NCBI GenBank assembly: GCA_964030475.1
Contig: CAXIPT010000002.1
Location: forward strand, 1,872,519-1,936,518
Direction: 5' to 3'
Source: Tethya wilhelma
Lineage: Eukaryota > Porifera > Demospongiae > Tethyida > Tethyidae
Length of the DNA: 64,000 nucleotides
The notes beneath the pieces are model-generated. The model made no database searches and had not been told where the DNA came from. It saw nothing but the letters and a program-made list of their open reading frames with translations. The position numbers and the translations under genes were made by a program. Shown here one piece after another: positions 46,116 to 58,084 of the stretch. Within the stretch, counting starts at the first letter, position 1. Each line of letters begins with the position of its first letter.

Positions 46116-46659
46116 ATTTTCTAGAAGCTAATGAATTAGAGTAACCGCATTAATTATGAGACACAAAATTTTAAAATTCATTAAGGTTGGAGGATACACA
46201 CCCAAAAAGTCAAACTTTGGATACAAGTAGGGTACCTATCCCACTAACAATTCATGGAATTTTATCAACATCACATCAGATTCATAGTGAATTATACACA
46301 TTTTGACATGACATATACCACCATCAATTATGGGACAAAATGAGTGATTATGGGACACTATGTTTTTGACCCATTATGCTAGTAAACAATTCACATTTGA
46401 AGCACATGGTGGTGTGATGAACTGATTCAATTATGTAAACAATTATATCGCATCCGCCGAGCAGACAAAGAAAACAACAAATATTAATTTTGTTGACAGG
46501 AGTAACAATTAAAATTTAATACAAACAAAAACAGTGAGTGGAGTTTACAATCAAACACAATATTAATTGAGTGAAGTTACGCAATAAAAACAAAAACACA
46601 AATACGATAATATCATTGTAATTAGCTTCAATGTCTTAGTTTTATACAAGTCATTAAGA

Positions 46660-48656
46660 TTAACATGTACAATTACAACAATAAAACTCATCATTTTCAC
46701 CTGGAATGTTTGTTTGCCCAGAGCAGTCAAAGCACACCCATATGTTGCACCGGTCGCAGCAAATCCATTCCTCACCAGAATCGTCATCTTTGAAGTTAAG
46801 TCCACAAGATGGACAAGTAACATCATCCTCATCGTGATCACTGGAAGTAGAAGGCTCATCATTTAAATACAAACCGCTCAATTCTTCAGTGACCCTCTCT
46901 CCTCTTTTCTTCACTCTTGTTTTCTTCACTTGCTTCTTCTTCTTCTTCTTTTATCTTTCTCTTTTCTTCTTCTCTTTTATTATCTCACTCTCTACTTTCT
47001 TCCTCTCTCTTTCTTTTTTCTTCTCCTCTCTCTCTGCTTTTCTCATTTCTTTCTCTTCTTCAGCTTTCTTCTTTTCCTCTTCAGCTTTCTTCGTCTCTTC
47101 CAGTACTTCATCATCTGTTATACAAATAGCAGTACTATTTGCTGCCTTCCTTCCTTTTCTTTTCTGAATTGCATTTTTTGCCTTTGGTAACACCAAGATA
47201 TCCTTGAGGCTGGAATGAGTACTAGTGTGGCTTACAACTGAGGATGGAGGGTTCCCCTTTTCAGGGTGATATATTCTAATCCAGGCCAAGTACTCCTCAT
47301 CATGAAGGTCATAACCTTCTTCAAACCTCTTCTTGAATAGCTTCTTCTGTTCATCAGTGAATATGGAGCCAGTAGATTTAGGTGATGGAGGAGTGGCTTT
47401 AGAAGACAACAGATGGTCACTTGATGTAGGAGATGAATCTTGACAGTCACTTGATGGAGGAGTGTTTATGGAATCATTTGGAGGCCTAACAGCTTTAGAG
47501 GGTGCAAGTTGACGGTCCGAAACTTCACCTGGATTCAGTGGGTATATCCCACATTTACGAAATCCACTAAGTATATTCTTGGCTGTGAACGACTCATGCC
47601 ATGCTTCATGTACAAGTGAGGCAATCGCATTGGTAGGCCAGGTCTGTCTTTTAGGTATTTTTGACAGGCTTTAGAAAAGTTCGATTTAAAAGAAGCAAAA
47701 ATCCCTACATCTAAAGGCTGCAAAATATGCTAAGTATGGGATGGTAGACACAGCAGATACACATTATTTTCGTGAGCCAGCTCAATGAATTCAATAGAAA
47801 TATGTGACGAATGTCCATCCTGAATCAACAATACAGGTCGGGTTGGAGGTATGTTATGGAGAAAGAACTTAAACCATTCAATGAAAAGTTCAGAATTAAT
47901 CCAACCTGTGTCACTATGTACAAAAAGTGTATTTGGTACACAACCATTTCTAGCAATATCAGGTACTCTTGTCTTTCGTGGATATACCATCATTGGTGGA
48001 CAGACCACTCCTGAAGCAGACACACAAGATAGTATGGTATGGTTTTTTCCCTTTTCGGCTGATGCAATAGAATAGACATGTTTGCGTCCCATCTGAGCCA
48101 AGACTTTTCCTGGCTTAGCCACTATTGATACACCTGTTTCATCAGCATTGTACACCAACATTGGTTTGGTAATAAGATTTAACCTGCCATAAATGCTACC
48201 AAGTTTTGCAAAAAAATCAGAAACTACATATTCATTTGCTGAAACAGCCCTAGCAAAAGAAAGTGATTGTGGAGTTCGAAAAGAGAGCTGAGGATGACGA
48301 GTTTTAAAACCATCGAACCATCCCCTTCCTGCCTTGCCATCTGTAAATGGGTGCTTACGGCCAAGTTTTTCGGCTATACTGTATGCTAATCGTTGTACAT
48401 CATCTTTCGACAAACCATAGCCCATATCTGCTATATTGATAATGTACTTACATAGAAAATCTTCTTCTTCGTCTGAAAGAATTGTTGGCGGGCCAGGCTT
48501 ACTTCCCATGGCTACGCTACCGTTGACTCTTCTCCGCAGGGTTTCCACAGGGACGTTATGCATTCTTGATGCTTCTCTTATTCCTTTCCCACTTTGGACC
48601 GCTTCATAAGCAGCTTCCATGCTTTCATCTGTCCAGAGTTTACGTTTAGCTGCCAT
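46660..48656 (-). pseudogene. pogo/Tigger-like DDE transposase with C-terminal PHD-like finger
   Basis: Frame from ATG 48656: an N-terminal Psq-type HTH (IREASRMHNVPVETLRRRV), a CENP-B-type HTH region (GWFDGFKTRHPQLSFRTPQS), then a DDE_1 core with NADETG and LLIQDGHSSH. A TAG at 47730 interrupts just before the third acidic residue in HILQPLDVGIF. A one-base shift near 47620 moves the reading to ASLVHEAWHESFTAKNIL and FRKCGIYPLNPGEV. A further TAA (46951) lies in a Lys/Glu coiled coil (about 47100-46930). The end is a Cys/His-type finger, CPSCGLNF, WICCDRCNIWVCFDC, FYCCNC. That combination is usual for many invertebrate Tigger-like proteins (recalled). Two stops and one shift make it a recent pseudogene. 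Terminal repeats were not found. Confidence 0.82.
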
Positions 48657-48867
48657 TTTTCTGAAGCAGATTCAAACTACAGGACATGTGGTCTCTCACG
48701 TGACCTAAAACGGGACTCACGCTCTGCAATTCTAGCTAGTTAGGCTACAGTCTACTAAAGTTGCGCAAAATTTTTTCTGCAAGACTGCCTACTTTAGCGA
48801 TGGTTTTAGGCCATGTTTTTGGGCTCATTAGAAAGAGAAAGAGCTAAATAGTAGCTTAAGAAGCAAG

Positions 48868-49360
48868 GGGTAGTCACTCCCACTCCGCGTATGGTTCCCT
48901 TTGCGACCGGGATCAAGATGGAATCAAGAAATCAAAGCAGATTTTCAAGAATCAAGCGATCAAGCTTACTTTGTGGTCGAAACTCGATCAAGATCAAGAA
49001 TGCCGCGACTATTATGGCGTAATAGCTAGACTAAGCAATTTCATTTTTTTTCCGTCTAAATAGAAATGTATATACAGTTAGCTAGTCTGGATTGGTGCAG
49101 ATGACACTTTTACTCCAGTGTACACTTAGTACCAGCATTGAATTCATTTCTTTCTCAAACTGTAGTTAGTTACGCGCGTTTTCCACTTGCAACCGCCTGA
49201 GGGTCAAAGTTCATTGATCAAGCGCTATGTTTGACTTCAATCAAAGGATCAAGGACAATTTTTAGTGTAGATCAAGCGATTAAGGCGACTTTAGTGGATC
49301 AAGACTCTTGATCCCGGTCGCAAATGAAACCATACACGGAGTGGGAGTGACTACCCCCTG
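48868..49360. mobile_element. MITE with about 50-bp inverted repeats and ATCAAG-rich interior
   Basis: The left end GGGGTAGTCACTCCCACTCC...GACCGGGATCAAGA is mirrored by TCTTGATCCCGGTC...GGAGTGGGAGTGACTACCCC. The interior repeats GATCAAG or ATCAAG more than a dozen times. Possible 8-bp flanking duplication (TTAAGAAGC / CTGAGAAGC, imperfect). Confidence 0.82.
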
Positions 49361-50296
49361 AGAAGCCATTTAGTGCTAGGCGCTCAGTTTTTGCAGAGTT
49401 ATTCGCGTGAATATTTGTATTGCGCTAATGGGCCATCCGTGCCATTCCTGTGTACCCAGTACTACTGTACTGGGAATATTTTTATAGTATATATACTGCA
49501 GGCTGAGCTGTGGCATCACAAAATTTAGTTATCTTCAGTGCTAAGCTAGTTGCTTATTCAATAGTAGCAAGACATTTATTGAAGAAAGGTAGCAGAGTTC
49601 AGCACTGCTCAGGAAAGCTGTGGATTCCAAATAATGCACACCTATCTGTATGGAAAGGGTTGTCAACCTGAACTCCAAGGTAATGAATGAGCTTAGAAAT
49701 CAATGGCACCCATACGGAGAGAGTGCCTTATGTCTTGTATCTAGTGACTGGATGAGAGACATAAAAACCGATACCAAAAGTAGGTGAAGACAATTTAAAG
49801 AAACTAAGTTTATTCGTTCAACAAACAGCTTCTAAAGTGAATGGTCTTCGAAAGATACCGAGCCGACATAGAATAGGAAGAAGAATAATATAACAACCTG
49901 TAGTAACTTGATCTATAAGCCAGGATACAAGTTATAGTTAACTATTTTGTCCCATTAACACATTAAGCTAATTGTACATGTATACACAAAAACTAGTGTA
50001 CATAAACTTGTTACAAGTTCAGTACTAACTGCATTCCTTATTGTAGTCAAGGATATTGGAGGGATTACAGTGGAGCTGTCCAATGGAAATCTTTCCCTCC
50101 AGTATTCATGGATATTGGAGAGAAAAATGCCCCTGCTAGTATAAAAAAATCAATGCTACCATAGCAATACTGTATAGTGAAATAATAGCAAGAATGTTTT
50201 CTAACTCAAAGCGTGCTTGGGAGGTGAAAGAAAACAATGAACCTCCTGAGAAGAAGGGATTACAGGTGGTTCATGAAATCAGTGGTAACAAAATAG
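49361..50296. other. Repeat fragments, no gene
   Basis: 49380-49480 matches 19185-19280, and 49625-49680 matches 46060-46115. The remainder is unassigned. Confidence 0.45.
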
Positions 50297-50662
50297 TTGC
50301 ATGCCCTTAAGTGTGCAGTATACTTGATCATCAAACACCAAAATCAACCAGCAAAAATGGAGACAGGTAAATGCAACTGTGCGTCTTCTTCAGCCAGCTC
50401 TGTCAGTTGTCATCCTTCATTCAGACAAGGGGACACAATACCATGTAGCTATGGAAAAAAGTCAGTATTCGTGGAGAGTAACACCATGAGGGGTACAATT
50501 CTGGACATGCTTGCTGCATGCTTCACTTTCAACATAGTGTATTTAAAGCCACTCTACCCACTGCTGATTTTCTTGCAGCACATTCTGCTAAAGCTCAGCC
50601 AATTCCAAATGGACAGTCTTGTCTGCAAGGGCCATTTGAGTAAAGCACTAAAACAAAGATGA
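50297..50662 (+). other. Unidentified 121-codon frame
   Basis: The C-terminal half (TFNIVYLKPLYPLLIFLQHI) is hydrophobic and resembles, from memory, the end of uncharacterised proteins found in many animal genomes. No start context, splice sites or motif support a real gene, so it is recorded only as a possible relic. Confidence 0.2.
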
Positions 50663-50689
50663 ACTGGCTTATCTATGGTATGTTTGACG

Positions 50690-50890
50690 TTAAAAATTTT
50701 ATAACCATATCTTCGCCATTTTACTGATACTGATTTTGAAAAAAAAATTCATTTCGTTTAATTAAATACAAACCGTATCCTGAAATCTTAACATTATTGC
50801 ATGACTCATAAAATGAAGTTGTCATGTGCCAAAATTCAGAAACTTGCCTTGTTTCACTGCTTTTACAGCATTGCCCATACTTATTTTTAT
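50690..50890. repeat. Half copy of the GTAGGAATGGGCAG MITE
   Basis: AAAATGAAGTTGTCATGTGC ... CTTTTACAGCATTGCCCATA matches the right arm of that family. The left arm is missing. Confidence 0.55.
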
Positions 50891-50944
50891 AAAAGTTTTG
50901 CAACAACGTACCAAACTTAACATTAACATTGTGTCATGAATCAG

Positions 50945-51274
50945 TTACACTAGAAACCATAACAGGTATACTTGTGAAGCTGTTAGCACAAGACAACTTG
51001 GAGGTGTTTTTCCTACTCTACAGCTTCTATGTGGTGTCTTGTAGTCATCTTTTACTGCTAGCTTATTCGTCACTGTTCGATGATGTTGAAGTTGATTGTT
51101 TCTTATCTCCATTATTTGTACTCTTTCTTTTTCATGAAAATACTTTTCAATCAGTTGCCTATCATGACTGTCCAACATGTCCTCCTTATTTTCATCATCA
51201 CCATCACTGCTTTCACCAATGTCAATTACCATTTTATCCACATCATCCTCCATTATACAGTCCATAATGTACAA
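50945..51274 (-). other. Unidentified acidic 109-codon frame
   Basis: The minus-strand frame begins near MEDDVDKMVIDIGESSDGDD and continues with a charged, helix-like segment (RQLIEKYFHEKERVQIMEIR). The composition is protein-like, and no competing repeat explains it. No family is recognised and neighbouring exons were not found. It could be an exon of a lost transposon gene. An ambiguous base (N) lies nearby at 51485. Confidence 0.25.
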
Positions 51275-51970
51275 TTTTTTTCAATATTCATTACATGCTT
51301 ACAAAACTTTCTCCACATATCTGTCGTCTGTATATGTAAGGTGTAAGTCACTTTATTTCTTTCATTGTAGTCCTTGTTATGTTTAGCCCTTTACATGTGC
51401 CCATGCAAGCTCAATGCATATGCATGGGATTGAGTTGGCAAAGGGTAGATAAAGTACTCTATGTCTATGTTGATGTATGTGCTCNTGTTAGGAAGATCAT
51501 GCTAGTTGTATATGTACGTCAGGGGGCCTTACATGTAGGCCGCCTTGAGATCAATAGTATCTCAGTTAGTATGACTACACAATAGTAGTATATACTACCA
51601 GATGCCTGAACTACAGTGCTTGTTGAGTGCGCTGAGGCTTGTGCACCATCGGTGCCTTCATTGATCAGGTTTTAATACTATTGTTTTAGCATGTTTTAAG
51701 ATAACAATGCCGAGCACATTAGCACGAAATATCATAAATTGGATTATAGTTGGGTTGGCATTATTATACTAAAAAGCCTAAAACATTATCTAAAACCATA
51801 TTGCTAAAGTAGTATAAACAAAATATGTCAAACTTCCAACGGGCTATTCCATTAAATAAGCATATGCATACACACACTCTTAATGATATTTTTTCAGGGG
51901 GCCATGATAATGATGTCACGGGGTGAACATCTGATTAATTGGGTACAATGCGTTAATGTAATTCTATTAA
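51275..51970. other. No gene recognised; one N at 51485
   Basis: AT-rich spacer with an unresolved base. Confidence 0.4.
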
Positions 51971-51974
51971 TTGC

Positions 51975-52140
51975 TTTGAGGGGGTCTTGTTACAGTCATG
52001 TTAATTGGTAGAAGGGGGTTTAAGCTGACAATTATGGCTGCTGTGAGGCCTGGACTTGTAACAGTCATTGTTAATTAGTAGAAAGGGGTTTAAGCTATTA
52101 CAAATTACTGTGAGGGGGTTTTGTAACAGCCTGTTCCTTT
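51975..52140. repeat. Short tandem repeat, unit about 70 bp
   Basis: Three imperfect units containing GAGGGGGTCTTGTTACAGTC, TTAATTGGTAGAAGGGGGTT and TAAGCT. Confidence 0.65.
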
Positions 52141-52849
52141 TTTTTTTACTTATAAAGAATGCACTGACAGCAAGCAGTAGCTTAAAATCCCTCTCTACCA
52201 ATTAATGATACCAGTGCTAATCGAACATAGTACATCACACATGTATATATGTAGATCAGTTTGATATGGATAATATTACAAAAATTAATTAATGCTTTGA
52301 TGTTTTCTCTGGCATCCAAGTCATGTACCAAGTTGTGTGACTATACTCAGCCACTAATTGCACATAAGTACATGGCTATGGCTCTGTACCCAACATCACA
52401 CATGTTTAAAATCCATCTGGTTTGAAAATGCCGGCATAGAAAAGTAGAATAACTTTCTTATTGCAATCCAACTGATTTCAAAATTTCAAGCAACATAGGA
52501 AAGCCCTCGTTACGTTCTCCCCATTGTTTTATTGCCTCTTCAGCTTCCTGTACGCCCTATACCTAAGATATTTTATACCATAAGAAAAGCATGAATCTCA
52601 CTATTTAATTTCTACAGCATTCTCAATACAAATCGACTCTAGTTTTCAACGGCATTCCTCTTCATCCCATGGAGATCCCACCATCTCTGCCCATTTCCCT
52701 CTAGTCAGCTTCATCTGGATTTTAATCCCAGTTATCGTAAGATTTTCCGATGAATTTTCAATGCAAGTATACTTATACTTATTAACACATGTACATATGT
52801 GTCTTATATGATCACTTCCACGCAAAATGTTGCTTTTTATGGCTCTGTA

Positions 52850-53060
52850 CCAAATATAACACCTATCTGCACCTAATGTTACACATGTAACACATGGGTC
52901 TAGGGCTTTGTACCTAATATCACAACTACACATGTCACACATGGGTCTATGGCTCTATACATACATGTGTCTACCCAACTACACATGTCACACATGGGTC
53001 TATACACACATATGTCTACCCAACTACACATGTCACACATGGGTCTAGGCTCTGTTACAG
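52850..53060. repeat. Minisatellite rich in ACACATGTCACACATGGGTC
   Basis: Units of about 50-57 bp alternate CACATGTCACACATGGGTCT with CATATGTCTACCCAACTA. Frames on both strands here (for example repeated SHMGLYTHM) are products of the repeat. Confidence 0.8.
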
Positions 53061-53636
53061 TACCTAATTTCACACATGTATCTACCCCAACCACTTGTAC
53101 AGATGCCTATAGCTGCCTTTATTCACATGGCTCTGCAGGTACATAACTAATAAAAGCACCGGTGGTGCAAAGCCTCGGTGCACTCTTGTCACCCGCAACT
53201 TAAGCATCACAGACAATGAACCAGATGAGAAATGCTGTAATTATCAGCTGTTGTCAGATACTATAATTATAGCAAACCTATGGGCTACCTAAATCATGAA
53301 ATATCAGTACTTGGTGCTTAGCTAGCTCAGTAACTGGGTAAACACAGACACAACAATTGTAAGCTCAGAATTTTAGCTTGCAATCAATTGAGTTGCTTTT
53401 CCTGTGCAAGCAGCTAAGCCAAGCACATCACATCCAGAGGCTAAGAGCCGGAGTTCTGTCATCTGAAACACATCCAATCTACTCTGGCTGGCCAGACTCT
53501 TTGCACGTGCATGCTTGAAAGAGTATCCTTCCCAAGAGTTGTTTCAGATTACCGAAATCTGGTAATTGTGGATTATAATATATGTAATGCTCCAATGTCG
53601 CTGTTGAAAGATTATGTAACCAACTTCTCTCGGTAG

Positions 53637-54070
53637 TTAAGGCCTGGGTCAAAAATGTAGGACTAATTAATATTCAGAACTGTAATAACTTTGCAGCGAA
53701 GTGACCAATTGACTTCAAATAAGGTTAAAATAAAATGATATTTACACATTAAAATAAGATCATGTGATATTTACATATTTGCATAATTAATGAAACATGA
53801 ATAATTAATTAGTTGATATGTTAAATCTGTTGCTATGGCAAACAAAATTTCTCTAACAATGTTAGGATCAATTATAAAAACTCTGACCAAACACTTCAGT
53901 TATTCAAGGTTTTCCATATAAAGCACACCTGCTGATATCTCCTGTCACAAACCGTGCTTTTCATAATTTAATACTACAAAGTTTAGAACATTTGGTGAGA
54001 ATTCGGTTGCCATTGCAACTAATTTATCGTACCACCTAATTAATTATTCATAAATTTAGCGATTTTGTCA
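53637..54070. mobile_element. TTAA / X-box foldback family, copy with left terminus
   Basis: TTAAGGCCTGGGTCA at 53637, then ATGAATAATTAATTAG and GTTGCTATGGCAAAC (53829). The second half has CGGTTGCCATTGCAACT (54005-54020) and CACCTAATTAATTATTCAT. The right terminus is not clear. Confidence 0.7.
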
Positions 54071-54365
54071 AAAACTTGATAAATATTTATACCAGAAACT
54101 TTAAGGTTGAATGTTATAGTACTATATTGTCAAATTTGGGCCATGGCAGTTGTGCTTGGTATAAGAAATGTTTCCATTTGGTACATTTTTGGTTGATTTT
54201 TCGATTGACCTGTGCCATAACTACCCAGAGTTGCCCAGGGGGTTATCGCTACATCAAATCTACATTATCAGATTTTGATAATCTGCATGAACAACTCTGA
54301 AGTAGCAGACTCTTCCATTCACTGCGAAGAGTCTGGCAAGCCAAATCCAAATATATTTGGGTTTG

Positions 54366-54472
54366 GGGAAAAGAGAAAAAAGGGGGGGAAAAAAGAAAAG
54401 AAAAGGAAAAAAGAGGAAAAAAAGGAGAAAAGAAAGAGAAAGGGAAAAAAAGAAACGAAAAGAGAGAAAGAC
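54366..54472. repeat. Polypurine tract
   Basis: About 107 nt almost only A and G on the plus strand. Lys/Glu/Arg-rich plus frames and Phe/Ser/Leu-rich minus frames are by-products. Confidence 0.9.
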
Positions 54473-54579
54473 TTTGATTTGAACATGCTTCACACAAGAT
54501 TCAATTAAAATTTTATTTACAATTGTTTTACATAATTAAAGATAGTAAGTTTATGTTAACAGGACTAAAAAACAAACAT

Positions 54580-56070
54580 CAAAAAGTTGTTTTTTCAATT
54601 TTTTGGCTTGGATAGCTTGTCGCCATGCGGCTCATGTTTTCTCTTTGTTCAGTTTCATACGCCTCTAAAATAGCCTTGTCATCTGCATAAGGACACCAGA
54701 CTTTGTTGGAGCGTCCTAGCATACGAAGGAATTGGCCATCGGGTGTTTTATCACTGGCTGTGTGAAGTTGGTGACAGACTGGACACCAATGCTTCCGATC
54801 TATATTGTCCTAAAATTAATATCAGAATAAGACACAGCAGTATTTTGTCATGGATACAACACGGGCTTTACCTAGGGTGGATGGACACCCAGCTCTTTCA
54901 TACGAGCTGCTGCCTTCTGTTGCCGCTCCTCCATCTCAGGTGATACGATCTTCCTCTTCTTGGGTGCCAGTTTCTTTGCCTTCTACCACACGTGGCTTGT
55001 TTACAAGTTCGCTCCTCGGCATGCTTGTCCGCTCTCACACTTGCTGTCACTATCTCAGGATCAAGTGACATTACTGCTGGGCGAACAATAGGACGAGCTG
55101 GCTGTTCCAAAAGTGTAACAGGTGATGTTGGCTGCTCAGCCAAAGAACTTTGTAAATCAACCACCATTTCTCGTGCTTCCTCGTTCACAGCACCAGTCTT
55201 GCGTGCTTCAGACAGAGGAGCTCTCTGCTTCTTCAACAGCCAATCCCTAGCCTGAGAGAATGACACTGGCAATAGGGCATGCAGCAGGACTCGCGGACAA
55301 CTGTCATTGTCTCTTCTCAGACATACAGTGTTCCTTGTAGGAGGCAAAGAAATTGTTGACCGTGATGCTCACTTTACCAGTTTGGGGCATGGATTGGTAC
55401 AAATCCTCCCAGACAGACTGCTTTGTGGTATTAAAGTATGGCAGAACACATGTGGGGACTCCATCCATAGTTGCATGTTTCTCTTTCGTCCAGGAGTGGC
55501 ATTGGGTAGAGGAGCACTCTTCCATGATGAAGGGGATTTGCTAGCAGTTGATCCTGGATCCACATCTTCTTCATCATCTGCAACACTGGAGGTAGCTGCT
55601 AGTGTAGCATCTTGTGACTCTGGAGAAAATACTGACATTAGTATTTATTCCATACTAACCAGGTCTCTTTCTTGCTAAAATTTACTCACCAATTAAGTTC
55701 TATGGACATCGACTCGAACATTGACAGTGCTTCATCAACCAAGTCGACTGCATCAAGGCCAAGCTCTTGTAGTGCCTATAGCCATACAGGTAAAAAAAAT
55801 CAATAAAGATAACCAACAAGGCAAAAATTTACTTACATCAACTGATGTTGATACCATTGTCTTCTCCTCTAGAGGGTCAGGCACCACCTGATCATTTGAT
55901 TGACATCATCATGGTTTCTTTGTCAAGATCAATTTGCTGCTCTTCACCAGTCACTAAGAAGTATCCATACTCATAGCCAATTTGAACATTCTTCTTAAAG
56001 CCTTTGACCAGTCTGGGAAGTCAAACACAGCCCATGTGCTATGTAGTACTCGCACACCTTCTCAGGTGTG
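54580..56070 (-). pseudogene. Broken multi-exon gene, probably transposon-derived, unidentified
   Basis: Protein-like blocks occur on the minus strand in order: VCEYYIAHGLC and KKNVQIGYEYGYFLVTGEEQ (about 56050-55930), DPLEEKTMVSTSVD before a donor (about 55840), ALQELGLDAVDLVDEALSMF (about 55785-55690, splice-flanked), FNTTKQSVWEDLYQSMPQTG (about 55440), RDNDSCPRVLLHALLPVSFS (about 55300), KKLAPKKRKIVSPEMEERQQ (about 54965), and, after an acceptor at 54811, a Cys-rich end DRKHWCPVCHQLHTASDKTP with LGRSNKVWCPYADD. Consecutive blocks lie in different frames without splice sites between several of them, so frameshifts are likely. The terminal CxxC / WC motif suggests a zinc-binding domain. No family is recognised. 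Confidence 0.42.
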
Positions 56071-56420
56071 TTAAGGCCTGGGTCCACTACTGTAAATATG
56101 CGTATTTAATTTTGAAGAAAACTACTCAAAATTGTACTTGGAGAACATTAAAAAAGCATCTTGAAAAATTTGTTTTAAATCAGGTCACATATAGTTTTCG
56201 CAAAATTAGCAAAATTAAAAATGATTAATATGCAAATAGGGATAATTATTAATTAGGGTTTTTATACTCAAGTTACCCTAAAGATTACCAGACTACCGTG
56301 TTTCAGATTTAAAAGTTATTTACAGCTGAGATAATGCTGATTTTCCATTTAAAGCTCACCTTTTAACCATAATAGGAAAACCACACGACAAGGTGTTACT
56401 ATAGAACTGTAGGTTAATAG
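56071..56420. mobile_element. TTAA family end, diverged
   Basis: TTAAGGCCTGGGTCC at 56071 marks a terminus. Internal AT-rich sequence with AATATGCAAATAG and ATTATTAATTAGG follows. No second terminus is clear. Confidence 0.45.
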
Positions 56421-57043
56421 TGTATGCTGGCTTTATAATTTACAGATTTGTGTTCATTCTTTGAAAAAACAAATTCATTCATTGAAAGGTTCGTATTCAT
56501 GTACTTTCTGTTTTGATTTCTTGAGTCATTGCTTAGTGTTTCCGCTTCTTCAAGGATGACATGGGCTTATCCCGGAATTCCTCTGAGCTAACTTCTAACG
56601 TGTCTTGAATGTCTTGCATTTTTTGTAAAGTTTTTCTTAACTGGATCAAGAATTTCATCCACCATCACGTGTCTTGTATGTTTAAAAGTATGTTAAAACT
56701 CACTAAAAAGTTGTTCAGCTTCCACCTGCAAAACTTTGGTTTTATGCAAGACGCAGGATGAACAAATAGCACCTTGTATAGCAGCTTTGTTACCCCGTTT
56801 CTCTCAAGTCTCTTTGGAATTGCAAATTTGGGATAGTCTATACTCTCCTTCTTAGATGGTCCTGGAGAATCAGACATTGTACTTAAATTTTCACTGAAGA
56901 ACTTGAAAAGAGTGCTTTGGACACTTTGAGCTTCTTTGCACTGGATTCTTCAGTAGTATTAGGACAACTTCCATCTAGAAAATCAATTTGAAAGACTGTA
57001 ACATAATTTCTCCTTAGCTGAATTTTTTGGCCTAGGAGAATGG
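56421..57043. other. No gene assigned
   Basis: A minus frame at 56877-56665 begins MSDSPGPSKKESIDYPKFAI, which reads like a protein N-terminus, but no continuation, domain or splice partner was found. Confidence 0.3.
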
Positions 57044-57932
57044 CATCACATCACACCTTTAGTTATGAGATTTGTATGGATTCAGTTTGAATTCTGCTGA
57101 TGAGAAGAATCAAGATGCAGCTTGTTCATGCAAAATGAATGCATGCAGGTAAGTAATTTAACTGAATATTGGTGATGACAACAGAGCGAAAATGCGAAAA
57201 CTTCTTCAAGAACATACTGAGCAGGATGAGAGTTCAAACATTTGACCTACCAGGACAAAGCAGCCATATCTCGGCATAAAGCTAGTCACATCATTCCAGG
57301 AAACAATATATTGCTAAAGATCAACGAACACTAATTTAGACCAAAGTATATATCTGGCTAATTTTCCTCTCATGAGTGTGTTGGCTAGACTCTCTCTCCT
57401 CCTTCAAGTTACTGTAGTGGCCCATCAGATAGGAGCTCGACTGTCTCTCCTCCCACAAGTAGTGTCCCATCCGATAGGAGCTCAAATGTTTCTCCTCCTA
57501 CAAGTGATGTTCAGTCGACAGACTCGGTTATCTCTCACAAGTGCACATGTGTAGGGACAAGCTGGCTTAACTCTCTCCTCCCACAAGTGACGACAGACTC
57601 AATCGTCTTTCTCTCCCCCATGAGTGAATACGGTAATCTAATTAAATTGTTTACTGTACAGAAAACTTGTGACTTTGTGCTGTTGTGGAATTTCTGTTTC
57701 AGTATTTGATACTTTGTGTCAAAAAAAATGATTCACATTACTTCAATATTTACCAGCAAGTGCACGTGCTGGTCAGCTAGCTAGGGCGCAAATTCAAAGA
57801 AGACAGTTTGACTGATTGTGCCCGTAATTCAAGCTATAAAACAGCCACTTTAACAGTTAAGTTGTCCAGCAAAATGTTGAAATACACATACAAACAGAGT
57901 CTATTACGGGAAAATGACTGTAATCGTTCAAG
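57044..57932. repeat. About 890-bp direct repeat, left copy (possible LTR)
   Basis: Matches 60945-61836 nearly base for base apart from small indels. It begins TGGCATCACATCACACC and ends near TGTAATCGTTCA, so TG...CA limits are possible. Internal minisatellite of CTCTCCTCCCACAAGT and ATAGGAGCTC units (57385-57610). No coding frame. It could be a long terminal repeat or one half of a tandem duplication. Confidence 0.85.
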
Positions 57933-58084
57933 CTCAGGGCCATTAAGGCCTGGGTCAGTATATGGTAACTAATTAAGGTCAAGTTTTATGCAGAATTGGA
58001 ATAACTTTCTAATACAATATGTTGTCACCATAAAAATGGAAAGGTATTAACTTTTATCCATCCTTAACTTTTTGAAAAATTAAT

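Noticed and set aside
46889..47190. Plus-strand Phe/Ser/Leu-rich frames that look like membrane proteins
   Set aside because: They are the antisense of the Lys/Glu-rich coil of the pogo-like transposase.
52646..53146. Frames with repeated CDMCSWVDTC or SHMGLYTHM
   Set aside because: Products of the minisatellite, not a repeat protein.
54249..54508. Lys-rich plus frame and Phe-rich minus frames
   Set aside because: Low-complexity products of the polypurine tract.
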